From Streptomyces roseochromogenus subsp. oscitans DS 12.976 (GTDB lineage Bacteria; Actinomycetota; Actinomycetes; Streptomycetales; Streptomycetaceae): a DNA stretch of 64,000 bases. Positions 24,577 to 32,832 of this stretch are shown here, piece after piece. The stretch lies in the NCBI RefSeq assembly GCF_000497445.1, contig NZ_CM002285.1:9170161-9234160 (forward strand). The letters run 5' to 3'. The notes beneath the pieces were generated by a model. The model was not told where the DNA came from and made no database searches. It saw only the letters and a program-made list of their open reading frames with translations. The translations under genes were made by a program, and so were the position numbers. Every line of letters begins with the position of its first letter. The stretch's first letter is position 1.

Positions 24577-25320
24577 ATGGAGCAGGTGGTAGTGGTCACG
24601 GGCGCGGCGAGCGGGATCGGTGCGGCGGTGGCGCGGCACTTCGGCCGCCTCGGTGCGCGGGTGGTCGTGGCGGACATCGACGAGGCGGGCGGTGCCGCCG
24701 TCGCCGAGGAGGCGGGCGGGCTGTTCGTCCGTACCGACACCACGCGGGAGGAGGACAACCTGGCGCTGATCGAAGCCGCCGTGGCAGCTTACGGCGGGCT
24801 GGACTTCGTCCACCTGAACGCCGGGATCGGCGACGGCGGCGGGTTCGGCCAGGACGACTACGACGCGGAGCGGCAGCACCGGGTGCTGGCGGTGAACCTG
24901 CACGGCGTGATGTTCGGCCTGCACGCGGCCCTGCCCGTGCTGGCCGCACACGGCGGGGGCTCACTGGTGGTCACCTCCAGCATGGCCGGAGTAGGGATGG
25001 CGCCTTTCGACCCGGTGTACGCGGCCACCAAATACGGCGTGATCGGTCTGGTCCGCTCGCTGGCCCCGACCTGGCAGGAGAAGGGGGTGCGGATCAACGC
25101 GATCTGCCCGGGGTTCGTGCGTACGCCGATCCTGCCGCCGGAGGCGATCGACTACATCGTCGGCGAGGGCTTCGCCCTGGCGGAGCCCGCCGAGATCGCG
25201 GCGTCGGTCGCTGAGATCGCGGCGAGCGAGGAGGCGGGCCGTGCGTACGTGCTCCAGGCGGGCAGCGCCCCCGAGCCGGTGGCCTTCCCCCGGCTCGACC
25301 TGGTACGCACCGACACCTGA
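24577..25320 (+). CDS. Short-chain dehydrogenase/reductase
   Basis: A 247-residue classical SDR. The NAD(P)-binding motif is TGAASGIGAAVA (residues 8-19), an acidic pair follows strand two (VVADIDEAG), suggesting NAD preference, then NAGIG, the catalytic Ser in TSSMAG and YAATK with Tyr/Lys. RBS AGGAGGAG is 10 bases before the ATG. It forms a likely two-gene operon with the VC0807-like membrane protein. Substrate not indicated. The next gene downstream is a broken oxidoreductase on the opposite strand. Confidence 0.85.
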   Translation: MEQVVVVTGAASGIGAAVARHFGRLGARVVVADIDEAGGAAVAEEAGGLFVRTDTTREEDNLALIEAAVAAYGGLDFVHLNAGIGDGGGFGQDDYDAERQHRVLAVNLHGVMFGLHAALPVLAAHGGGSLVVTSSMAGVGMAPFDPVYAATKYGVIGLVRSLAPTWQEKGVRINAICPGFVRTPILPPEAIDYIVGEGFALAEPAEIAASVAEIAASEEAGRAYVLQAGSAPEPVAFPRLDLVRTDT

Positions 25321-25420
25321 ACGCCGCCCGCGAGCCGGGCACGGGGCCGCCGCCTGCCGGGATGTCCGGACGGGCAATCGTGACGACCTGCGCGAAAAGC
25401 GCTGTGACCGGCAAGGCTCA

Positions 25421-25885
25421 TCAGGAGTCGTCGACCTCCCGCACCAGCTCGATCGCCCTGGCCAAGGTGGCGAGCCGGGCTTCCATGGTGTCGCCGGCCG
25501 GATACAGACGTACGGTGTCGACGCCGGCGGCGCGCCACACCCGCCCTCGGCCCAGCCCTGCCTGCCGTAGGCGTTGTTGCAGAAGGTGGTGGACGCCGAC
25601 CCCATGCCGCTCAGGCTGAAGGCCAGTTCCTTCTTGCGCCGGGCGGCCATCGCGCCGAGTGCCTCCTCGTCGGGCGCGAAGGCGACTTCGGCGCCCTGGC
25701 AGACGTCGAGGTGGGCGCGTGTACGACCACTGTGGGCGAGGCCCTCGTCCAGGTGGGCGAAGTAGGCGCCGTCTGCGCCTTCGGGGGCGGAGCTGGTGCC
25801 CAGCCAGCCATCGGCGACTTCCCCGGTGAGACGCAACATGGCCGGTGACAGTGCCGCCAGGTACAGGGGGATGCTCGGGCCGAGC
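25421..25885 (-). pseudogene. LLM-class (F420-type) oxidoreductase remnant
   Basis: Minus-strand reading starts abruptly with IPLYLAALSPAMLRLTGEVADGWLG, a hallmark of the second half of luciferase-like F420-dependent oxidoreductases, and continues to KKELAFSLSGMGSASTTFCNNAYGRQGWAE. After a frameshift near 25535 another frame supplies the usual C terminus AGVDTVRLYPAGDTMEARL and IELVREVDDS. The N-terminal 150 or more residues are gone, and the break abuts an unrelated fragment on the plus strand near 25886. Confidence 0.7.
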
Positions 25886-25886
25886 A

Positions 25887-26099
25887 AGGGTTCTTCGTCT
25901 TCGCGGCGGATCTGGAGGACGAGCTGATCCGCGCGCTGGGCGTGGCACGGGTGGAGGAACTCGTCCGGGCGGAGGGCAGTTGCGGCGCTTCCTCGGCACG
26001 AAGACAGGGCGCAAGATCCGCTACGGCCGTGTCCTCGTCGAAGCCCTCGACCCCGACCGCGTACCCGCCCCACTCGACGGCCTGCTCACCAGCCTCTGA
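25887..26099 (+). pseudogene. OLD-type nuclease TOPRIM C-terminal remnant
   Basis: Two pieces in different frames: FFVFAADLEDELIRALG, then VARVEELVRAEG (to about 25980), and LRRFLGTKTGRKIRYGRVLV with VEALDPDRVPAPLD ending at 26099. Together they match the end of actinobacterial ATP-dependent OLD-family endonucleases, where an acidic E-x-DLEDEL segment belongs to the TOPRIM domain. About 20 residues between them are deleted. The ATPase domain is absent. A decayed defence-type nuclease is the best reading; the assignment is from family memory. Confidence 0.5.
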
Positions 26100-26206
26100 C
26101 CTCTCGGGCGCGCACAGCCCGGTGAAGCAACTCGAGGGAATCCGGGGCTTGTTGAGCAGGTTTTGCAGTCAGCGGGTGAGTGAGGATCAGAGGCCGTCCT
26201 CAGGCG

Positions 26207-27796
26207 TCATCCCGCGATGACGACGGTCCGCTCCGTACCGTCGTCCGACCGCGACGCGTCCTCCTGCGTCGTACGCCCGCGCAGTGCCGTCACCACCAGC
26301 AGTGCTGAGAGGAGGGCGGCCGAGCCGCAGACCACGAACCCGAGCGCATAGCCGTGGCCGAGGGCGTCGAGGGCGTAGGAGCGGGCCGCACCCGGCGGAG
26401 AGTCGGTGGGGACGGAGTTCAGGGCGAGAGGGCCGCCCTCCTTCAGCACCTCGTGCGCAGCCGCCTTCGACTCCGCGTTCAACGACGACGGGGTCGTCAG
26501 CGAGGAGGTCACCCGTGAGGCCGCCTGGCTCAGCGCGACGGCGCCGATGACCGCGGGGCCGAGGGTGAAGCCGAAGTCACGCAGCAGGTTGGTGGCGGCG
26601 CTGGCCATGCCCGCGAGTGGCAGCGGCACGGTGTTGACGGCGGTCGCGGTGATCGACGACACCGTGAAGGCGAAGCCGATCCCGACCAGCCCGAGTGGCA
26701 GGATCAGCGAGATGAGGTTCCGGTCGCCGACGGCGAGCCCGGCGGCCAGGAAGTCTCCAGCGGCGATCAGCGCCAGACCGGCGCTGAGCAGCGCCCGCGC
26801 GGGCAGCCGGTGCAGCAGCCGGGAGGTCAGCGGGGTGAGGACGGGCGTGATGCCGTTGAGCAGCAGGAACGCGAAGGCGGTGCGCATGGCGCTCTGGTGC
26901 TGGACGGGGCCGAGTCGGATGCTCGCCGCGTAGGCCGTGCCCAGGAAGCTGAACATGCCCGTGACCGCGACGACGGACGCGATCGCGAAGGAACGGTTGC
27001 GGAACAGGTCCAGGCGCAGGAGAGGGGAGCCGGCCCGGCTCTCGGCGACCACGAACAGGCCCAGGAACACCCCGGCGATCACGAACGCCATGACCACCGG
27101 AGCCGACCCCCAGCCGTCCGTCGGCCCCTGGATGACGGCGTACAGCAGGGCGAACAGACCGATGCCGATGGTGATCTGTCCGCCCACGTCCAGCGAACGC
27201 CCCTGCGGCGCACGCGAGTTGGCGGCCAGCCACAGGCTCACCAGGGCGCTGACCGCAGCCAGTACGGCGACGACCACGAACGCCGATCTCCAGGAGCCGT
27301 AGGTCCCGGTGATCCCGCCGAGCAGCGGGGCGAGGAAGCCGCCCGCGGACAGGCTGGAGGCCCATACGGCGATGGCGCGGGCGCGCCGGGCGCCGGTGTG
27401 TGTGCCGGCGGCGATCATGGCGAGCGAGGTGGGGAAGAGCGCGGCGGCGCCGAGACCGGCCAGCGCCTGCCCCACCCACAGCTGATGGATGCCGGAGGCG
27501 CTCGCGGCGACGGCCTCGCCCGCGCACACCAGTGCGGCGCCCCCGACAAGGAGCTGCTTGCGGCCGAAGAGGTCGCCGAGCACGCCGAAGGAGAGTTCGA
27601 GAACGGCGACGGGCAGTAGGAACGCGTCCGAGATCCAGGTCAGTTGGGAGCCGACCGGATGGAGGTGTTCCTGGAACAGGCCGTTGAGAGTGGCCGGTAT
27701 CGCGAGACCGATCTGGGCGAGGCAGACGGCCAGACAGCCGGCGACGAGCGTGCCGAGGGGGAGGGACGTACGCGGGGCAGCGGGTGCGTCGGACAT
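26207..27796 (-). CDS. MFS transporter, DHA2/EmrB-QacA drug-efflux type
   Basis: A 529-residue multi-pass transporter with about 14 hydrophobic segments. Helix 2-3 loop motif A reads GDLFGRKQLLVGGA, and FLAPLLGGITGTYGSWRSAF is the antiporter motif C region (GG..G) followed by the WR motif. The long extracellular loop near the C terminus (VTSSLTTPSSLNAES ... TDSPPGAARS) before the final helix is typical of 14-TMS exporters. It lies downstream of the secreted hydrolase gene by 15 bases on the same strand, so the two may be an operon. Likely exports a hydrophobic compound. Confidence 0.85.
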   Translation of the reverse strand: MSDAPAAPRTSLPLGTLVAGCLAVCLAQIGLAIPATLNGLFQEHLHPVGSQLTWISDAFLLPVAVLELSFGVLGDLFGRKQLLVGGAALVCAGEAVAASASGIHQLWVGQALAGLGAAALFPTSLAMIAAGTHTGARRARAIAVWASSLSAGGFLAPLLGGITGTYGSWRSAFVVVAVLAAVSALVSLWLAANSRAPQGRSLDVGGQITIGIGLFALLYAVIQGPTDGWGSAPVVMAFVIAGVFLGLFVVAESRAGSPLLRLDLFRNRSFAIASVVAVTGMFSFLGTAYAASIRLGPVQHQSAMRTAFAFLLLNGITPVLTPLTSRLLHRLPARALLSAGLALIAAGDFLAAGLAVGDRNLISLILPLGLVGIGFAFTVSSITATAVNTVPLPLAGMASAATNLLRDFGFTLGPAVIGAVALSQAASRVTSSLTTPSSLNAESKAAAHEVLKEGGPLALNSVPTDSPPGAARSYALDALGHGYALGFVVCGSAALLSALLVVTALRGRTTQEDASRSDDGTERTVVIAG

Positions 27797-27811
27797 GAAC
27801 GGGTCCCAACG

Positions 27812-29245
27812 TCAGTGGTGAGCGGGGTACTTGGGGCGGTCGCGGCCGACCGTGAGCTGTGCCGGGCGGTACGGGACGTACGCCGCCCCGTCCAGACCGA
27901 GTGCGGTGGCGGACCTCTCGAGCGCGGCCGGGGTGGCGGCGGCGTCCCAGTGACCGGTGGTGACGCGGTGTTCGAGCGCGTGCAGGGCGGCCACGGTCTC
28001 GGCCGTGGTGAACGTGCAGTGGCCCTGCCGCGCGACATACACCTGCCGCAGCAGCACACCGTCTCCGGCCCTGCGCACCCGGTCGCCGAACTGCCGTTCC
28101 TGCTCGACCGGGACCAGATTGTCGGCGATCGTGTGCACGTCCAGCAGAGGTACGCCGAGTCCCTGACCGGCGGAGGAGGTGCGCTGTGCGCTACGGACCG
28201 CGGCCCCATCGGCGGTGATCGAGGCGCCCCGGGTCAGGGACGCGAGGTCGGCGGCCAGATCGAGTCCGGCCGTCCGGTACAGGGAGCGGACCTGCGGGGC
28301 GTGGACGGAACCGGCCAGCAGGCGGGCGTAGTCCACGCCCCGGTTCCAGGAGTTGTTGCCGCCGGCGGCTTGCTCCACGGCGTACCGGCCGCCCTCGACG
28401 AACGACAGGATGCCCTGCGCGAACCACACATACTGCTGCTCCTCCTGCCCCGCCCAGTCGGCCGGAGTGGGCCGGTCCTTTGCGGGCGCCCAGGCGGGCA
28501 GGTTGAGGAAGGCCGCGGCCAGCGCGATCCGGGCGCGGCCCTGCGGGGTGGCCTGGGCGGCGGTGACCGCGCCGGTGAGCTTCTTGGCGGTGGCGGCCTC
28601 GTCGTCTGCGGAACCGAAACGGACCAGGCCGACGTCCTGCCCCGGCGGTAGCAGCAGCCGGGCGATGGTGTACTCCGTGTCGAGCTGGTAGTTGTCCAGG
28701 TCGGTGCCGCCCGCGACCAGCCCGCACAGGCCGAGCGCGCCGTCGACGCGGCCGGCACCGTCGCGGGCGATCTGCGCGTTGACCAGCCCGCCCATGGACT
28801 GCCCGACCGCCAGGGTCCGCCGTGGGGTACCGATCTTCGCGGTGACGGCGCCGAGCGCGCCGAACTGGTCGTGTTCCGCACTGTTCAGAGCCCACATCGA
28901 GCCATGGGGGTCGTACGACGACCCGGCCATCGCATACCCCTCGGCGAGCAACTCGCTGCGTGCGGCGGCGGAGGGGGCGTCCTGGGCGACGGTGGGGCCG
29001 AAACCGTGGCTGAACAGCAGCAGGGTGCCGTTCCAGTGGGCGGGGACGTCCGCGATCCAGGTGGCACCGTCGGGCAATGTGCCGGTGAGGTGGGTGCCGG
29101 CTGCCGTGTCCGCCCGAGCGGGCGGCGCGGGGGACGTGGCGAGGGCCGCCGACGTCAGCGCGGCCAGGGCGGCCAGGGCGACGCGGAGACGAGTGCGGGA
29201 AGTACGGGCTGTGCGGGGAGTACGGGGGTGGTTGCTGGCGCGCAT
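27812..29245 (-). CDS. Secreted alpha/beta hydrolase
   Basis: A 477-residue exported protein. The N terminus is basic with a long hydrophobic segment (RVALAALAALTSAALA) and an AxA site near PPARADT. The hydrolase core shows LLLFSHGF (oxyanion region), nucleophile elbow VGQSMGGLV, and the catalytic His in VARQGHCTF; an Asp in LLDVHTIADNLVP is a good acid candidate. The large lid between strands resembles secreted esterase/tannase-like actinobacterial proteins. It has its own promoter with a palindrome just downstream of the start site (29294-29305) and is followed closely by the MFS exporter gene. Confidence 0.75.
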   Translation of the reverse strand: MRASNHPRTPRTARTSRTRLRVALAALAALTSAALATSPAPPARADTAAGTHLTGTLPDGATWIADVPAHWNGTLLLFSHGFGPTVAQDAPSAAARSELLAEGYAMAGSSYDPHGSMWALNSAEHDQFGALGAVTAKIGTPRRTLAVGQSMGGLVNAQIARDGAGRVDGALGLCGLVAGGTDLDNYQLDTEYTIARLLLPPGQDVGLVRFGSADDEAATAKKLTGAVTAAQATPQGRARIALAAAFLNLPAWAPAKDRPTPADWAGQEEQQYVWFAQGILSFVEGGRYAVEQAAGGNNSWNRGVDYARLLAGSVHAPQVRSLYRTAGLDLAADLASLTRGASITADGAAVRSAQRTSSAGQGLGVPLLDVHTIADNLVPVEQERQFGDRVRRAGDGVLLRQVYVARQGHCTFTTAETVAALHALEHRVTTGHWDAAATPAALERSATALGLDGAAYVPYRPAQLTVGRDRPKYPAHH

Positions 29246-29293
29246 GGCGTCGGCTCCTTCTGGGTGGCTGCAGAGCGGGACTTGGGCAGATGC

Positions 29294-29349
29294 TCAGTGC
29301 ACTGAACGAAGGTGCCAGGAATGTAGGGCGGATTTCTTACGGCCGTCAA
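29294..29349 (-). promoter_or_regulatory. Promoter and palindromic operator of secreted hydrolase
   Basis: On the minus strand TTGACG (29344-29349), an 18-base spacer and TACATT (29320-29325) form a good promoter. The perfect 12-bp palindrome TCAGTGCACTGA (29294-29305) lies about 10 bases past the expected start site, where a bound repressor would block transcription. The PaaX-type gene at 29437 is the nearest candidate regulator. Confidence 0.55.
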
Positions 29350-29436
29350 TGCGATGCACAACATCGGTGAAGGCCGGGACGCTTGGACGCGCGAGATGTA
29401 TGACGGGATACGGAGAAGCGGGCCGTGTGAAAGGCG

Positions 29437-30258
29437 CTATGCCGCCGGGATCGTCTCGATCAGCCGGCGTGCCGCGTCCCGTGCGGGCGCTTCCAGCACG
29501 GCGTGCGCCGCGCGGAACGTCTGCTCGGCTCCGGCTGCGGGCCAGTCCGCCGGCAGGTGCCGTACGGGCAGCCTCGGGTCGCCGCGGATGACCTGGAGCC
29601 ACTCGGCGGTGAGCCGGAGGCGCAGCGCGAGGGCGTCCTCCGCGGCCAGGAAGGCGCCTTCCACGGAGTACCGTCGCCAGCGGGTCTCGAAGTCCCGGTA
29701 ACGGCTGGCCAGTTCGTGCAGATCCCAGGTGTCGTCGATCATCTCGGCGATGTCCATCCCGGCGTCCGCGTGGGCACGGAAGACCTTCACATGTGCGGCC
29801 AGGCCCAGTTCGGCGACGATCCCTGAGACGTCGACCTCGCCCGGCGCGATCCACAGCCCGTTGAACAGGGCGCCGAAGCCCGCCCAGGTCAGCTGGGAGC
29901 GCAGATCGTGCCGTTGGCGTTGCCACGACTCCGGGAGCGAGAAGCCGAGCAATGTCCAGGTGCCGTCCCAGTCCCGGTTGACCGCGCCCGTCCTCCAGAT
30001 GCGCCGTTCGCCGTCGCGCAGGATCGCCTCCGAGCGGTCGGTGAGGCCGACGTAGGTCCGCCGGCCCGCGCGCCGCCGGCTCAGCAGACCGCGGCCGACC
30101 ATGCGGGTGAGGGCCGAGCGGGTGGCCTGCTCGCCGACTCCGGCGCGCCGGAACACCTCGATGACGCTCCCCGTGTACACGCACACCCCACGGCCCAGCA
30201 CCTCGTCGCCGAGAAAGCTGAGCAGGAGGGACTGGGGGCGTGGGGCAGGACCGGTCAC
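29437..30258 (-). CDS. PaaX-family transcriptional regulator
   Basis: A 273-residue regulator of the phenylacetate-repressor family. The N-terminal winged helix includes LLLSFLGDEVLGRG, ATRSALTRMVGRGLLSRRRAG and the wing RTYVGLT. The middle PaaX domain has WDGTWTLLGFSLPESWQRQR, then LRSQLTWAGFGALFNGLWIAP, and the C-terminal domain contains HELASRYRDFETRW. The GTG at 30258 has no Shine-Dalgarno; TAATGT lies 6 bases upstream, so a leaderless message is possible. It follows MarR on the same strand and precedes the secreted hydrolase. PaaX proteins usually bind aryl-CoA thioesters, which would fit the CoA ligase in the divergent operon, but this is inference. Confidence 0.85.
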   Translation of the reverse strand: MTGPAPRPQSLLLSFLGDEVLGRGVCVYTGSVIEVFRRAGVGEQATRSALTRMVGRGLLSRRRAGRRTYVGLTDRSEAILRDGERRIWRTGAVNRDWDGTWTLLGFSLPESWQRQRHDLRSQLTWAGFGALFNGLWIAPGEVDVSGIVAELGLAAHVKVFRAHADAGMDIAEMIDDTWDLHELASRYRDFETRWRRYSVEGAFLAAEDALALRLRLTAEWLQVIRGDPRLPVRHLPADWPAAGAEQTFRAAHAVLEAPARDAARRLIETIPAA

Positions 30259-30372
30259 GCGGATACATTACGAGGCCGCGTCTCCCCTCGACACGCACGG
30301 CGGGTGGCGTCCGGTCGGGCGCGGGGTGGTCGACGGCCATGGCCGGAGCGCCGGCACCTGCCGGCCGCAGCG

Positions 30373-30924
30373 TCAGTCGAGCCCGTCCCCGGCCACGCGC
30401 AGCAGGAGGGTGTGCAGCGCCTCCCGTTCGGCGGGGGAGAGCGGGGTGAGCAGCTCCTCGGTCACCCGCAGGCCCGCCTGGTCCGTGTCGCGGAGGAACA
30501 CGCGGCCGTCCTCGGTGAGGACGACGATGCGGCTGCGGCGGTCGTCGGGGGCGGGGCGGCGCTCGGCGAAGCCCTGCTTCTCCAGGTCGTCCACCAGGCC
30601 GACGATCGCGCTCGGGTCGTAGCCGAGCCGGGCGCTCAGCTCGCGCTGGAGTGCGCCCTCGCAGGTGGCGAGGAAGCGCAGCACGGCGTAGTGCCGCAGC
30701 CGCAGCCCCGACTCCTGCAGGAACGCGTTGAACAACTGACCGGAGCGCAGGCCCAGGCGGTACAGCAGATAGCCCGTGTCCGCGTGCAGTGCCCGCATCC
30801 ACGGCTCGTCCGCGTCGATGGGGGCCGGGTTCTCGGTGTGCTTGCGGGCGATGGCGGGCTCCCTGGTCTCGGTCTCGGGGGCGGTGTTCCCGGCTCCCCC
30901 GAGGTGCGTCGGTCTCGCGTGCAT
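30373..30924 (-). CDS. MarR-family transcriptional regulator
   Basis: A 183-residue winged-helix repressor. The DNA-binding part is LRHYAVLRFLATCEGALQRE, then LSARLGYDPSAIVGLVDDLEKQGF and the wing RRPAPDDRRSRIVVLTEDG. The ATG at 30922-30924 is chosen because the longer frame would extend through the operator-like repeats at 30951-30978. It diverges from a four-gene operon starting at 31030, which it most likely represses; by analogy with other catabolic MarR proteins the inducer may be the CoA ester formed by the ligase of that operon. Confidence 0.85.
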   Translation of the reverse strand: MHARPTHLGGAGNTAPETETREPAIARKHTENPAPIDADEPWMRALHADTGYLLYRLGLRSGQLFNAFLQESGLRLRHYAVLRFLATCEGALQRELSARLGYDPSAIVGLVDDLEKQGFAERRPAPDDRRSRIVVLTEDGRVFLRDTDQAGLRVTEELLTPLSPAEREALHTLLLRVAGDGLD

Positions 30925-30950
30925 TCCAGCATGACGCAGCTGAAGGTCAC

Positions 30951-30988
30951 CAACAACTATTGACGACAACAATTATTGCTCTTAGCTT
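30951..30988. promoter_or_regulatory. MarR operator repeats and promoter
   Basis: CAACAACTATTG (30951-30962) and CAACAATTATTG (30967-30978) are near-identical 12-mers with 4 bases between, each a rough palindrome, so they sit about one and a half turns apart. A plus-strand promoter TTGACG (30960-30965) and TTAGCT (30982-30987) overlaps the second copy. Confidence 0.65.
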
Positions 30989-31029
30989 CGATCTCACAGT
31001 CGCCGCAGCCCATGCGAAGGGACCCGCTC

Positions 31030-31947
31030 GTGCCCCCCATCGATCTGACCGGCAAGGCCGCAGTCGTCACCGGCGGCGGCCGTGGCCTCGGCCTCGCCTA
31101 TGCGCACGCCCTCGCCGCCCACGGCGCGTCCGTTGTCGTGAACGACATCGACGAAACCGTGGCCGAACAGGCCGTCAAGTCCCTCACCGAGGCCGGCGGC
31201 ACCGCCGTCGCCGAAGCGGTCGCGGTCGGCACCGCCGAGGCCGCCGACCGGCTGGTGCGGCGCGCCGTCGAGGAGTTCGGCCGGCTCGACATCCTCGTCA
31301 CCAACGCGGGCATACTGCGCGACAAGGTGCTGTGGAAGATGACCGACGACGACTTCGACGCGGTGCTCAGCACCCATCTCAAGGGCACCTTCACCTGCGC
31401 CCGCGCCGCCGCCGTCCGCATGCGCGAACAGGGCGAGGGCGGCACCCTCGTCCTCGTCGGCTCCCCGGCCGGGCAGCGCGGCAACTTCGGCCAGACCAAC
31501 TACGCCGCCGCCAAGGCCGGGATCGCCGCCATGGCCCGTACCTGGTCCTTGGAACTGGCCCGCGCGGACATCACCGTCAACACGATCGTGCCGGTCGCCG
31601 CCACCGCGATGACCGAGACCATCCCGGCCTTCGCTCCGTACATCGAGGCCCTGCACAACGGCGAACCGCTGCCGGCTTTCCTGCGCAAGGGGGAGGGCTT
31701 CGGCACCCCCGAGGACTGTGCGGCCCTCGTCCCCTTCCTGGCCTCCGAGGCCGCCCGCGGCATCACCGGCCAGTGCATCGGCATCGGCGGCGACAAGGTG
31801 GCCCTGTGGTCGCATCCACAGGAGATCCGGGCCGCCTACGCCGACGGCGGCTGGACTCCCCAGACCCTGGCCGACGCCTTCTTGGCATCGGTCGGCGCGG
31901 AGCTCCAGACGGTCGGCATTCCGGCCCCGAAGCTCCCGGAGGCGTGA
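31030..31947 (+). CDS. Short-chain dehydrogenase/reductase, first gene of catabolic operon
   Basis: A 305-residue SDR, longer than the classical 250. The cofactor motif is VTGGGRGLGLAYA, with VVNDID after strand two, then NAGIL, the active-site Ser in LVGSPAGQ and YAAAK. It has a C-terminal extension after GQCIGIGGDKVALW, as in peroxisomal multifunctional (HSD17B4-like) hydroxyacyl-CoA dehydrogenase domains, which would suit a partner for the MaoC hydratase below. The GTG at 31030 follows GAAGGGA by 7 bases. The stop overlaps the next start (TGATG). Likely oxidises a 3-hydroxyacyl-CoA or alcohol. Confidence 0.8.
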   Translation: MPPIDLTGKAAVVTGGGRGLGLAYAHALAAHGASVVVNDIDETVAEQAVKSLTEAGGTAVAEAVAVGTAEAADRLVRRAVEEFGRLDILVTNAGILRDKVLWKMTDDDFDAVLSTHLKGTFTCARAAAVRMREQGEGGTLVLVGSPAGQRGNFGQTNYAAAKAGIAAMARTWSLELARADITVNTIVPVAATAMTETIPAFAPYIEALHNGEPLPAFLRKGEGFGTPEDCAALVPFLASEAARGITGQCIGIGGDKVALWSHPQEIRAAYADGGWTPQTLADAFLASVGAELQTVGIPAPKLPEA

Positions 31948-32822
31948 TGGACATCGAGCGTCTCGTCGCCATCGACGTGCACACCCACGCGGAGATCTCC
32001 AGCAAGGGCCACTCCTCCCTGGACGACGACCTGCACGACGCCTCCTCCGCCTACTTCAAGGTCAAGGGCAAGCGGAAGCCCACGCTGGAGGAGACCGCCG
32101 CCTACTACCGCGAGCGGCGGATGGCCGCCGTGGTCTTCACGGTGGACGCGGAGTCCGCCACCGGTACCGCGCCCGTCCCCAACGAGGAGGTCGCCAAGGC
32201 CGCCGCCGCCAACGCGGACGTCCTCATCCCCTTCGCCTCCATCGATCCCTTCCGGGGGAAGGCGGGTGTGCGGCAGGCCCGCCGGCTGGTCGAGGAGTAC
32301 GGGGTGAAGGGCTTCAAGTTCCACCCCAGCATCCAGGGCTTCTTCCCCAACGACCGCTCGGTGGCGTACGACCTGTACGAGCTGATCGAGGAGACCGGCA
32401 CCATCGCGCTCTTCCACACCGGCCAGACCGGAATCGGCGCCGGCGTCCCTGGCGGGGGCGGCATCCGCCTGAAGTACTCCAACCCGCTGCACGTGGACGA
32501 CGTCGCCGCCGACTTCCCGCAGCTGAAGATCATCCTGGCGCACCCGTCGTTCCCCTGGCAGGACGAGGCCCTGGCGGTGGCGACCCACAAGCCCGGTGTG
32601 CACATCGACCTCTCCGGCTGGTCGCCGAAGTACTTCCCGCCGCAGCTCGTGCAGTATGCCAACACGCTGCTGAAGGACAAGGTCCTGTTCGGTTCCGACT
32701 TCCCGGTGCTGACCCCGGACCGATGGCTGGCCGACTTCGCGAAGCTCTCCGTCAAGGACGAGGTCAGGCCGAAGATCCTGAAGGAGAACGCGGCCCGTGT
32801 GCTCGGGCTGACGACATCGTAA
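31947..32822 (+). CDS. Amidohydrolase-family protein (ACMSD/decarboxylase-like)
   Basis: A 291-residue TIM-barrel metal enzyme of the amidohydrolase-2 group. The metal motif HTH is in IDVHTHAEISSKGH (residues 12-14), followed by GFKFHPS, ALFHTGQTG, ILAHPSFPW and the Asp in LFGSDFP, the usual set for ACMSD and gamma-resorcylate decarboxylase relatives. It is translationally coupled to the SDR by a one-base overlap and followed by a CoA ligase after 10 bases. Members decarboxylate aromatic or unsaturated acids or hydrolyse lactone-like rings; which applies here is unknown. Confidence 0.82.
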   Translation: MDIERLVAIDVHTHAEISSKGHSSLDDDLHDASSAYFKVKGKRKPTLEETAAYYRERRMAAVVFTVDAESATGTAPVPNEEVAKAAAANADVLIPFASIDPFRGKAGVRQARRLVEEYGVKGFKFHPSIQGFFPNDRSVAYDLYELIEETGTIALFHTGQTGIGAGVPGGGGIRLKYSNPLHVDDVAADFPQLKIILAHPSFPWQDEALAVATHKPGVHIDLSGWSPKYFPPQLVQYANTLLKDKVLFGSDFPVLTPDRWLADFAKLSVKDEVRPKILKENAARVLGLTTS

Positions 32823-32832
32823 GGGGCGTCAG

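Noticed and set aside
23666..24592. Long plus-strand frame across the VC0807-like gene
   Set aside because: No family; the membrane protein in the other frame is clearly genuine.
30789..32822. 677-codon frame that would extend the amidohydrolase upstream
   Set aside because: The N-terminal 390 residues are the out-of-frame shadow of the SDR gene; the ATG at 31947 is the natural coupled start.
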